The notes under the pieces: generated by a model | The model's database searches: none | What the model was told of the DNA's origin: nothing | What the model saw: only the letters and a program-made list of their open reading frames with translations | Made by a program: the position numbers and the translations under genes | Shown: one piece after another, positions 1 through 5,987 of the stretch | Layout of the letters: each line of letters starts with the position of its first letter | How positions within the stretch are numbered: position 1 is the stretch's first letter | Source: Rikenellaceae bacterium | GTDB taxonomy: Bacteria > Bacteroidota > Bacteroidia > Bacteroidales > UBA932 | Reading direction: 5' to 3' | DNA: 5,987 nucleotides | Assembly: GCA_003513895.1 (NCBI GenBank) | Contig: DOSU01000059.1 | Location: 38,855-44,841, forward strand

Positions 1-35
1 CCTGCGGCTCAAGTGGAGTTTCTGACTCCCGACAC

Positions 36-57
36 GCCGCCATGCGGGGCTGGCGGC
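36..57. repeat. GC-rich hairpin (7-bp perfect stem)
   Basis: GCCGCCA at 36-42 pairs perfectly with TGGCGGC at 51-57 around an 8-base loop. A weaker 5-bp hairpin (GGAGT 15-19 with ACTCC 25-29) lies just before it. No T-run follows, so it does not look like an intrinsic terminator for plus-strand transcription. It could be an RNA structure at the end of an upstream transcript, a repetitive extragenic element, or chance pairing in a GC-rich block. Confidence 0.45.
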
Positions 58-69
58 CGCTCATAGACA

Positions 70-81
70 AAATGTACATTT
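70..81. repeat. 12-bp perfect palindrome AAATGTACATTT
   Basis: AAATGTACATTT reads the same on both strands. It lies about 120 bases upstream of the receptor start and could be a dimeric regulator's site, but such short AT-rich palindromes also arise by chance. Its right half overlaps the motif shared with the 3811-3828 region. Confidence 0.3.
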
Positions 82-93
82 CTATCGATGAAA
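75..93 (+). repeat. Short intergenic motif, copy 1
   Basis: TACATTTCTATCGATGAAA here matches TACATTCTGTCGATGAAA at 3811-3828 with one inserted base and one substitution, including an exact TCGATGAAA core. Both copies are on the same strand and each lies upstream of an operon (about 110 and 80 bases before the start codon). Function unknown; it may be a shared regulatory site, a decayed intergenic repeat, or coincidence. Confidence 0.3.
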
Positions 94-158
94 TATGTCG
101 TTTAGTCCATATATCTGGATTAAGAATGAATGGATAAATAGATTAGCTGTGATAATTA

Positions 159-173
159 CTTCACCCGGTGAAG
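159..173. promoter_or_regulatory. Palindrome CTTCACC-C-GGTGAAG ahead of the receptor gene
   Basis: Seven bases on each side (159-165 and 167-173) form a perfect inverted repeat with a single central C. It ends 29 bases before the receptor start codon, which is where an operator or a leader hairpin would act. As RNA it could fold with a 3-base CCG loop and a 6-bp stem, but the following sequence is not a clean T-run, so terminator function is doubtful. The symmetry with a tight centre fits binding by a dimeric regulator. I cannot name the regulator; it does not resemble the AT-rich Fur box. Confidence 0.4.
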
Positions 174-202
174 CTGGTCTAATTTAAGTTTATCCTTTAA
201 TT

Positions 203-2959
203 ATGAGATTTGTACAAAGACATTTTTTGTCATTTTTTTTAATTTTTATCACAACTGCCGCCTCAGCGCAAACAGTAGGAAATCTGAGAATAAGAAAGGA
301 TTACAGGGGTAACATGGTTGACATCCTGGAAATGATGAGCAAGGACATGAGTATTCGATTTGTGTACGACAAGAATCACATGTCCCGTTACAAAGGGTCA
401 ATAAACTCTCAGGAGGAACGAACAATCAATGGCATGCTCAATATGTTTAAATCCGTTTGGGAGATGGAATATCACTTAAGCGAAGATGGCTACATATTCA
501 TTGGGAAGGACAAAGAGCGTCTGGACAGTTTAATAAAAAGCAAATCAATTGAAAAAGTCGAAGTTAAGGTCGCGGAAAAGAAATCAAAAGAGAAGCTAAC
601 TCCTGTTAAAAGGAACTTTACTTTGTCCGGGGACATTATTGACAAGACAAACGGAGAAAGAATTCCCTATGCCTCTGTGCATATCTCAGGAACAACACAT
701 GGCGTTTCAACTGACCCTAATGGTAATTTTACCATTGAGAAAGTGCCTGCTGATACATCAACAATAGTAATTACATATTTAGGATATCAGACGCAAAGGA
801 TTAACCTTAAGCCATCTAAAGAGAACACAAGGCTATATGTCGAAATGGAACCTCAAACTCAGGACATTGCTGCGGTTTTCATAGTGGGCCGGAAAGACGA
901 CAAGGCCCTTCAGCAATATACCGGGGAGCATAAAATGAAGATGTCTCCCATGGCGCTAAAAGTTTTGCCGAATGTCGGAGAAAAAGACATAATGCGTGGG
1001 TTTCAGTTGATGCCGGGAGTAAGCGCGTCAAATGAGAACAGTTCCGGCATGTATGTAAGGGGAGGCACACCGGATCAAAATCTTATCCTTTACGATGGTT
1101 TCACTGTCTATTATGTAGACCACCTTCACGGTTTCTACAGTGCATTTAATTCAAATGCCATAAAAGATGTTCAGCTGTACAAGGGAGGTTTTGAATCCAA
1201 GTATGGAGGGCGGCTTTCCAGTGTTACCGAAATTACCGCAAAAGACGGCAATTCAAAAAAGGCCACTTTAGGAGGAGAAATAAGTTTACTGAGCATGAAT
1301 GTTTATGCCGAAGTTCCCATAGGCAAGAAAATCACCTCACTGGTTGCTTTTCGTCGTTCATATCAGGGATATCTGTATAATAAAATATCAAGCCAATATA
1401 CCGAGGAAGACTCCGAAGACGCAGTACCCAGGCCACAGAGAATGGGCAGTTCGCAGCCTACTTCATACTTTTATGACCTCAACGGCAAAATCACATATAG
1501 TCCCACAAAAAAAGACATTGTCTCGCTGAGTATTTTTAATGGGACAGACTACCTCGACAACACACCTCAGTTTAAGTTTCCCAAAAACATGCCTGCCCCT
1601 CCAGACGGAAGTAGCGATGACAGGTCCATTACTATGGACAACTCCGATTATTCACGCTATGGAAATATCGGCGGCAGCATCCGTTGGGCAAGGAAGAATA
1701 ACGAGAAACTAACTTCAAATTATTTGATGAGTTACTCAAATTTTTATAGTACTCGTGATCAAACCCGCTCCATTACTATCAAGGAAGACGGCGTGAGTGA
1801 AAAAATAAAAAACGGCATACTTGAGGAAAACAGTCTGGTTGATTTTAGTATGAAAAGTGACTGGAAATATTCGCTTAACGAAAAAAACCTGTTAGAATTT
1901 GGTGCTTCAGGGACATACTACGATATAAATTACAAATACTCCCAGAATGACACCTCTTCAATACTAAATAAAGCAAACAAGGCATTTCTTGGCGGACTGT
2001 ATTTCCAGGATAAGATAAAGTTTCTAAACAATAACCTCGTTTTCACCCCTGGCCTTAGAGCCAGCTATTACTCGCTTTCAAATAAAATTTATATTGAGCC
2101 CCGTCTCGGAATAAGTTATCTGCTTAACAATAACCTCACGCTTAACGCTGCAACAGGTCTCTATTATCAATATGCAAACCGGGTTATCCGGGAAGATGTG
2201 ATGTCCGGCAATGCCGATTTCTGGATTCTTTCGGATAATGCCGACATACCGGTGAGCAGTTCAAAACACCTTAACATTGGACTAAACTACGACCTTCCCA
2301 ATTACATTTTTAGCGTAGAGGGCTACTATAAGCTCAATCAGACGATTTCCGAATATACGCTTAGGTTTCAGAGATCGCAGTTTCCGGACGGCTCCGCTCA
2401 GGTATCCGAACAATTTTTCACAGGCGACGGCTACTCAACAGGGTTGGAATTTCTGGCACAGAAAAAATCCGGAAATTTAAGCGGATGGATTAGCTATACT
2501 CTTGCACAGGTAAAAAACAGATTCCCGGAACAGTCTTCAAAATATTACTTTGCATACCAGGATGTAACACACGAATTAAAAAGTGTTTTAATATATAAGT
2601 TTGGAAATTTCGACTTTTCCGCAACCTGGATATTCTCTACCGGTAGGCCATATACAGCACCATTGGGAGCATATACTATTACTCAGGCAGACGGCCTTAA
2701 AGAGACATTTTATGCAGTTAGCGATAAAAACACATTCAGGTTACCGGATTACCACCGGTTAGATTTGGCAGCTACATTCCGTTTCAATGTATTTGGCTCC
2801 ATAGGGCGGCAGAATGCAGTGAGCGTTTCCCTGTTCAATGCCTATAACCGGAAAAATGTGAGCTCAAAGCAATTCCAACTGGCAGGAAACACTATACTCG
2901 AGAGTAACATAAATTACCTGAGCATCACACCTAATGTTTCATTAATATTTAAGTTTTAA
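203..2959 (+). CDS. TonB-dependent outer-membrane receptor with STN and carboxypeptidase-like domains
   Basis: This 918-residue protein is a TonB-dependent receptor: a gated beta-barrel in the outer membrane that imports a bound ligand using energy passed on by TonB. A signal peptide covers residues 1-22 (hydrophobic core, cleavage after ASA). An STN-like domain follows at about 30-100, the type that can pass a signal to an anti-sigma factor. A lysine-rich linker (about 107-137) leads to a carboxypeptidase-D regulatory-like domain at about 138-215, with PYASVHISGTTHGVSTD and DPNGNF typical of the family. A possible TonB box lies near IAAVFIVG (222-229). The plug, about 240-350, has the hallmarks MYVRGGTPDQNLILYDG and YKGGFESKYGGRLSS. 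The barrel fills the rest and ends in phenylalanine. An in-frame stop at 185-187 rules out an upstream start. The plug wording and the adjoining gene place it in the DUF4249-associated group. Substrate cannot be told; no regulator genes are visible beside it. Confidence 0.95.
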   Translation: MRFVQRHFLSFFLIFITTAASAQTVGNLRIRKDYRGNMVDILEMMSKDMSIRFVYDKNHMSRYKGSINSQEERTINGMLNMFKSVWEMEYHLSEDGYIFIGKDKERLDSLIKSKSIEKVEVKVAEKKSKEKLTPVKRNFTLSGDIIDKTNGERIPYASVHISGTTHGVSTDPNGNFTIEKVPADTSTIVITYLGYQTQRINLKPSKENTRLYVEMEPQTQDIAAVFIVGRKDDKALQQYTGEHKMKMSPMALKVLPNVGEKDIMRGFQLMPGVSASNENSSGMYVRGGTPDQNLILYDGFTVYYVDHLHGFYSAFNSNAIKDVQLYKGGFESKYGGRLSSVTEITAKDGNSKKATLGGEISLLSMNVYAEVPIGKKITSLVAFRRSYQGYLYNKISSQYTEEDSEDAVPRPQRMGSSQPTSYFYDLNGKITYSPTKKDIVSLSIFNGTDYLDNTPQFKFPKNMPAPPDGSSDDRSITMDNSDYSRYGNIGGSIRWARKNNEKLTSNYLMSYSNFYSTRDQTRSITIKEDGVSEKIKNGILEENSLVDFSMKSDWKYSLNEKNLLEFGASGTYYDINYKYSQNDTSSILNKANKAFLGGLYFQDKIKFLNNNLVFTPGLRASYYSLSNKIYIEPRLGISYLLNNNLTLNAATGLYYQYANRVIREDVMSGNADFWILSDNADIPVSSSKHLNIGLNYDLPNYIFSVEGYYKLNQTISEYTLRFQRSQFPDGSAQVSEQFFTGDGYSTGLEFLAQKKSGNLSGWISYTLAQVKNRFPEQSSKYYFAYQDVTHELKSVLIYKFGNFDFSATWIFSTGRPYTAPLGAYTITQADGLKETFYAVSDKNTFRLPDYHRLDLAATFRFNVFGSIGRQNAVSVSLFNAYNRKNVSSKQFQLAGNTILESNINYLSITPNVSLIFKF

Positions 2960-2962
2960 AAG

Positions 2963-3769
2963 ATGAAAAAACCTTTTTTAATCCCAATAATTTTAGTTGC
3001 TCTGCTCACTGGCTGTGAGCCTACTCTTGTATCAGAATTTAATGACAGGCCCGTCGTTGAAGGATTTTTGCACGAGGGACAGCCTCCGGTTATAACAATA
3101 TCGAAATTAATCCCGTTTATGGATGATGTTGATTTTTCAAGTGAAGACATTGACAAACTCAATATTACTTTAATCGACGAAAATGATAAAATAGACTATG
3201 TTTTAACTTCCAAAAGTGAAGGCAAATACTCAAATGAGAGTATTCTTGCAAAAGAGGGTCACGAATATTCAATCAGTTTCACTTATGGCGACCTTCCTGT
3301 TTCTGCAAAAACCGAGATTCCAGCGAAACCGCAAAACATGAAAATATCTGCCACAACAATTATAATTGGTGGCTTTCAGGGAATGGGCCAACCAACCAAG
3401 GCAGATCCTATGGGCCAGCTGGAAGTTACATGGGACAATCCTGATAACAGTTATTATGTTGTCGCAGTAATAAATGAAGAGGCCGAGCCCAAACAGATAT
3501 GGAATAATGACACTCCCCCGGATACTGCTTTTCAGCTTGACCCAACGAATGGTTCTTCCGTCCAGATTCCATCCAGGTCATTTTCTTATTATGGAAAGCA
3601 CAAAGTTGTCCTGTTAAAAATTCAGCCGGAATATTTAATTATGTGCCAGGCTTCGGGTAACAGCTCAGGATCGCCTTCCGAAGTTATTGTGAACGTAAAA
3701 AACGGATTCGGAATTTTCACAGGCATTAACAGCGACACAAAATCTATCCGTGTATATCAGAATTACTAA
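2963..3769 (+). CDS. DUF4249-family outer-membrane lipoprotein
   Basis: A 268-residue lipoprotein with a lipobox LLTGC at 14-18, so signal peptidase II should cleave before Cys18. The opening segment (FNDRPVVEGFLHEGQPPVIT, residues 26-45) and the closing segment (VNVKNGFGIFTGINSDTKSIRVYQ region, about 243-266) match the pattern I know for DUF4249, a family of unknown function found next to TonB-dependent receptors in Bacteroidota. It begins only 3 bases after the receptor stop codon, so the two are almost certainly co-transcribed and translationally coupled, and the protein probably caps or assists the receptor at the outer membrane. After Cys18 the sequence EPTLVSE has an acidic residue at +2 but not a strong acidic surface-export run, so inner-leaflet or surface placement is open. 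The middle is beta-rich and Ig-like in feel (inference). Length is at the short end of the family as I recall it, with no sign of truncation. Confidence 0.88.
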   Translation: MKKPFLIPIILVALLTGCEPTLVSEFNDRPVVEGFLHEGQPPVITISKLIPFMDDVDFSSEDIDKLNITLIDENDKIDYVLTSKSEGKYSNESILAKEGHEYSISFTYGDLPVSAKTEIPAKPQNMKISATTIIIGGFQGMGQPTKADPMGQLEVTWDNPDNSYYVVAVINEEAEPKQIWNNDTPPDTAFQLDPTNGSSVQIPSRSFSYYGKHKVVLLKIQPEYLIMCQASGNSSGSPSEVIVNVKNGFGIFTGINSDTKSIRVYQNY

Positions 3770-3810
3770 AAAAGAGAGTATTGAAGATATCCGGCTTGTC
3801 GGCAATTGTT

Positions 3811-3828
3811 TACATTCTGTCGATGAAA
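3811..3828 (+). repeat. Short intergenic motif, copy 2
   Basis: TACATTCTGTCGATGAAA is the partner of the motif at 75-93 (one gap, one mismatch). Its 3' part also forms one arm of a small hairpin, TCTGT 3816-3820 pairing with ACAGA 3828-3832. It lies in the gap between the lipoprotein gene and the efflux operon, upstream of the probable promoter. Confidence 0.3.
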
Positions 3829-3850
3829 CAGAGTTGTGCATAGATTTTGG

Positions 3851-3881
3851 TTGGGGGCGCGCTGCCCCCTTCTTAGTTTTG
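3851..3881 (+). promoter_or_regulatory. Probable Bacteroidota sigma-70-type promoter for the efflux operon
   Basis: TAGTTTTG at 3874-3881 is an exact match to the Bacteroidota -7 consensus TAnnTTTG. A TTG at 3851-3853 lies 20 bases upstream, within the usual spacing for the -33 element; an alternative TTTTG at 3845-3849 would give a spacer of 24, less good. Transcription would start near 3885-3889, leaving a leader of roughly 20 bases before the ATG at 3907, which carries an A-rich AAAAGAA instead of a Shine-Dalgarno motif. The spacer contains the terminator hairpin described separately. Confidence 0.65.
3853..3880 (+). terminator. Probable intrinsic terminator of the receptor-lipoprotein operon
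   Basis: GGGGGC at 3853-3858 pairs perfectly with GCCCCC at 3864-3869 around a 5-base GCGCT loop, followed directly by TTCTTAGTTTT (3870-3880; 8 Ts in 11 bases). It lies 83 bases after the lipoprotein stop codon. The T-rich tail is interrupted by C, A and G, so termination may be incomplete. The same bases form the spacer and -7 element of the next promoter. Confidence 0.65.
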
Positions 3882-3906
3882 CACCAACAAGTTAAAAGAA
3901 TTTATA

Positions 3907-5211
3907 ATGAAAAGAATATTTACAATTATTCTATTATTTACAGGTTTAACAGCTTTTGCCCAGCAGGGCCCGCCCGTTTTAAAACTGACACTCAATGATG
4001 CTATTAATTATGCTCTTGAAAATAATTTTAATCAGCAAAAGCTTATTATTAGCAAGAGCAGCGCCGAAGAGGAGCTGCAGCAGTCCAAAAGGGATTTGCT
4101 TCCAAATTTGAGCGGATCGCTTTCGCAGGGAGTATCTAACGGCCAAAACAACCAGGGCGCTAATACAAGTTTAAACGGCAATTACAGCATTAACTCCCAG
4201 GCAAACTTATATAACGGCGGTCAAAGCAGAAATAGTATCCGTAAGAACCAGCTGCTTATGGAACAATCCGGTACAAAAATATCCCAGTCTCAAAATCAAC
4301 TTGCTATAAGTGTTATTAAATCTTTTTTGTCTGTGCTCATGAATGAAGAACTCCGGAAATATCAACAGGAAGTTTTAAAGATAAGTGAAGAGCAGTGCAA
4401 GTTGGGCGAAGTTCAATTTAGTGCCGGCAAAATACTGAAAAGTGACTATATGTTACTAGAAGCACAGCTGGCAAGCGACCGTTTCAATTATGTCAATAGT
4501 GAGGTGAAACGGGAGAGTGCACTGCTTGAGTTAAAAAACTACCTGAGTATAGATCCTTCAAAAAACATTGAGGTTGTGGCTCCCAATTCCGGTATTTACG
4601 CAGATGCCCTTCCACTGCCGGAGTTGACAAAATTTCTGGGAGAGACACTTGCCTGGCTGCCGGACATCGAAATAAGCCGTCAAAATATAGACATGGCCAA
4701 TCTGGATTTAAAAATTGCTAAAGGAGGATTGACTCCTGCAATTTCAATCGGAGGTTCTGTCTCTTCGGGGTATACCGGAGGAACATCATCGTGGAGCAGC
4801 CAGTTCGGAAACAATTTAAATGAACAGATTTCTGTGAGTATTTCAATTCCTGTATGGAACAGGGGGAAGGTAAAATCAGGTATCAAACAAAGTCAGTATC
4901 GCCGCGAACAGGCAGAAATTGAGGCTAAAGAAACCGAAATGAGCATCCGCACGCAGCTTGAACAGGAATACAATGGAGTTGTTGCAGAGCAGAATAAATT
5001 CAGCGCAGCCGAAACCGGGTATAACGCATATAAAGAGAACTTCGATTCATACCGGCTGCAATATAACGAGGGTCTCATAACAACAACAGATATGCTTCAG
5101 CAGCAAAACAACTACCTGAATGCATTGAGCAATTATCTGCAAAGCAAGTACAGCTTTCTCCTTAACAGGAAAGTGCTGGATGTGTATATGGGTCTTGAAA
5201 TAGTGATTTAA
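3907..5211 (+). CDS. TolC-type outer-membrane efflux protein
   Basis: A 434-residue outer-membrane factor of the TolC family, which trimerises into a channel-tunnel through the outer membrane and periplasm and joins an adaptor and an inner-membrane pump. The signal peptide ends at AFA (residues 16-18), giving mature QQG. Two outer-membrane efflux repeats are visible: the first from about 25 to 215 (LTLNDAINYALENN, DLLPNLSGSLSQ, ANLYNGGQSRNSI), the second from about 250 to 425 (LPDIEISRQNIDMANLDLKI, TPAISIGGS, IPVWNRGKVKSGI, then long helices to LQQQNNYLNALSNYL). Asn/Gln/Gly/Ser-rich stretches at about 73-108 and 283-306 fit the two beta-hairpins that make the barrel in the outer membrane. Length is usual for Bacteroidota members. 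It is the first gene of its operon, behind its own probable promoter, with a periplasmic adaptor gene 15 bases downstream. The substrate cannot be read from this protein. Confidence 0.93.
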   Translation: MKRIFTIILLFTGLTAFAQQGPPVLKLTLNDAINYALENNFNQQKLIISKSSAEEELQQSKRDLLPNLSGSLSQGVSNGQNNQGANTSLNGNYSINSQANLYNGGQSRNSIRKNQLLMEQSGTKISQSQNQLAISVIKSFLSVLMNEELRKYQQEVLKISEEQCKLGEVQFSAGKILKSDYMLLEAQLASDRFNYVNSEVKRESALLELKNYLSIDPSKNIEVVAPNSGIYADALPLPELTKFLGETLAWLPDIEISRQNIDMANLDLKIAKGGLTPAISIGGSVSSGYTGGTSSWSSQFGNNLNEQISVSISIPVWNRGKVKSGIKQSQYRREQAEIEAKETEMSIRTQLEQEYNGVVAEQNKFSAAETGYNAYKENFDSYRLQYNEGLITTTDMLQQQNNYLNALSNYLQSKYSFLLNRKVLDVYMGLEIVI

Positions 5212-5226
5212 ACAAATAAAAAAATA

Positions 5227-5987
5227 ATGAAAAAGAAAATTATCATTTCGATAGTAGGTATAGTAGTCATAGTTTTGATTGCAATCCCGTTTATAATAAA
5301 AGATAAAAACCCGGATGTTCAGCTAATAACGTATGTCGCCCGCGAAGGGGAATTTGAGCTTACCGTAACCGCAAGCGGCAATATCCAGCCGGTTATAAAA
5401 GTTGATGTAGGAACTCAGGTTTCTGGAATTGTTAAGAGGATTTATGCCGATTTCAACTCTCAGGTAAAAAAGGGAGATTTGCTGGCAGAGCTAGACAAAT
5501 CGACACTTACGGAGAGGGCAAGACAAAGCAGGTCTTCGCTGAACAATGCAAAAAGCGATTCGCTGTTTGCGAGACAAAATTACAACAGGATTAAAACACT
5601 TTACGATAAGAATGCCGCGACCGCTGCAAGTCTTGAGGACGCAACCAATCGCCTTACAAGTGCCGTAAACTCGGTAGCAAATTCTAAAGCCGACCTTCAG
5701 CAGGCACTTATTAACCTCTCATATGCCGACATATACTCTCCGATTTCCGGAAGAGTACTAAACCGTGCAGTTGACGAGGGGCAGACAGTAGCTGCATCAT
5801 TCAACACTCCCACCCTCTTTACAATTGCAAATGACCTTACCAAGATGCAGGTTGAAGCAAAGGTGGATGAGGCAGATATAGGAAGAATAAAGATTGGACA
5901 ATATGCCGACTTCACAGTTGACACCTACCCGGGAGAGAAATTTGGAGGGACCGTTTCCCAGATTAGACTGGAGCCGGTTGTTGCCTC
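5227..5987 (+). CDS. MacA/HlyD-family periplasmic adaptor (membrane fusion protein), cut by window end
   Basis: The first 253 residues of a membrane fusion protein that bridges an inner-membrane pump to the TolC-type channel. An N-terminal membrane anchor spans about residues 5-24 after MKKK. The first half of the lipoyl-like domain is about 50-90 (TASGNIQP, VGTQVSGIVKRIYADFNSQV, KKGDLLAELD). A helical hairpin runs from about 92 to 163. The second lipoyl half is about 164-190 (YADIYSPISGRVLNRAVDEG). A beta-barrel domain begins with NTPTLFTIANDLTKMQV (193-209) and continues through VDEADIGRIKIGQ (213-225). This order and wording fit MacA, the partner of the MacB ABC transporter, more than RND-type adaptors, but the missing C-terminus and pump leave that as inference. 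The ATG at 5227 follows the efflux-channel stop by 15 bases, with an A-rich leader. The frame is open to the right edge, so the gene is truncated by the window, not broken. Confidence 0.92.
   Translation, partial: MKKKIIISIVGIVVIVLIAIPFIIKDKNPDVQLITYVAREGEFELTVTASGNIQPVIKVDVGTQVSGIVKRIYADFNSQVKKGDLLAELDKSTLTERARQSRSSLNNAKSDSLFARQNYNRIKTLYDKNAATAASLEDATNRLTSAVNSVANSKADLQQALINLSYADIYSPISGRVLNRAVDEGQTVAASFNTPTLFTIANDLTKMQVEAKVDEADIGRIKIGQYADFTVDTYPGEKFGGTVSQIRLEPVVA

Larger units (their letters stand above)
1..202. other. Left intergenic/edge region with no supported gene
   Basis: No recognisable gene lies here. The first 60 or so bases are strikingly GC-rich compared with the rest of the window and then give way to AT-rich DNA. 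One plus-strand frame is open from base 3 to a TAA at 135-137 (44 codons, ending with the residues ISGLRMNG), another is open from base 1 to a TAG at 64-66, and a minus-strand ATG at 64-62 is open to the edge. None shows a recognisable domain, and open frames this short are expected by chance in GC-rich DNA, so any could be the tail or start of a neighbouring gene or nothing at all. The stretch also holds two palindromes and a hairpin listed separately. It presumably contains the promoter of the receptor gene; the nearest match to the Bacteroidota -7 element is TAAGTTTA at 185-192, one base off consensus, too close to the start codon and without a good -33 partner, so I do not call it. Confidence 0.5.

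Noticed and set aside
10..42. Possible 3' part of a tRNA (a small stem-loop followed at some distance by CCA at 40-42)
   Set aside because: The loop lacks the TTCRANY consensus, the stem and acceptor spacing do not fit, and GC-rich sequence continues past the CCA.
185..192. TAAGTTTA as the -7 element for the receptor gene
   Set aside because: It is one base off consensus, has no -33 partner at the right spacing, and would leave almost no leader before the start codon.
223..240. T6 and T8 runs in the signal-peptide coding region, considered as a slippage switch
   Set aside because: They simply encode Phe and Leu of the hydrophobic core, the frame is intact, and runs of this length are common in AT-rich signal-peptide DNA.
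879..1070. A minus-strand open frame inside the receptor gene
   Set aside because: It is antisense to the plug-domain coding sequence and has no recognisable protein features.
1625..1779. Repeat of TCCATTACTAT at 1625-1635 and 1769-1779 inside the receptor gene
   Set aside because: Both encode part of the short RSIT peptide in barrel strands; there is no longer similarity around them, so it is probably chance.
3750..3998. An 82-codon plus-strand open frame spanning the end of the lipoprotein gene, the gap and the start of the efflux-channel gene
   Set aside because: It overlaps both real genes in another frame, runs through the terminator hairpin and promoter, and shows no domain or signal peptide.
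5697..5924. A 75-codon minus-strand open frame inside the adaptor gene
   Set aside because: It is antisense to a well-supported MacA-like domain and has no features of its own.

Overview
The window looks like a chromosomal stretch from a member of the Bacteroidota. The sequence evidence is the type of genes (a large TonB-dependent receptor with an N-terminal carboxypeptidase-D-like domain, paired with a DUF4249-type lipoprotein), start sites with A-rich leaders instead of a clear Shine-Dalgarno motif, moderately AT-rich DNA, and an exact match to the Bacteroidota promoter element TAnnTTTG ahead of the third gene. Genus cannot be told from this window.

Layout. Bases 1-202 carry no gene that I can support: a short GC-rich block (about 1-60) with a strong hairpin, then AT-rich DNA with two palindromes (70-81 and 159-173) leading to the first gene. 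Bases 203-2959 encode a 918-residue TonB-dependent receptor (signal peptide, STN domain, lysine-rich linker, carboxypeptidase-like domain, plug, beta barrel). Three bases later, 2963-3769 encodes a 268-residue DUF4249-family lipoprotein. A 137-base gap (3770-3906) holds a GC-rich hairpin followed by Ts (probable terminator of the first operon), which sits inside the spacer of a probable promoter for the next unit. Bases 3907-5211 encode a TolC-type outer-membrane efflux protein, and 15 bases later a MacA/HlyD-type periplasmic adaptor begins at 5227 and runs off the right edge at 5987.

How the genes work together. The first two genes are probably one transcript, forming an outer-membrane uptake pair: a TonB-energised channel with a lipoprotein partner, substrate unknown. 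The second pair is the start of a tripartite efflux operon of the MacA-MacB-TolC kind; the ABC permease/ATPase would be expected just past the right edge. The hairpin and promoter between the two pairs suggest they are separate units, so their adjacency alone does not show a shared function.

I see no rRNA or tRNA, no CRISPR array, no insertion sequence, and no frameshifted gene. Nothing here is clearly a new system; the points most worth checking are the compact terminator-promoter overlap, the palindromes and shared motif in the two intergenic regions, and the uncharacterised receptor-DUF4249 pair.
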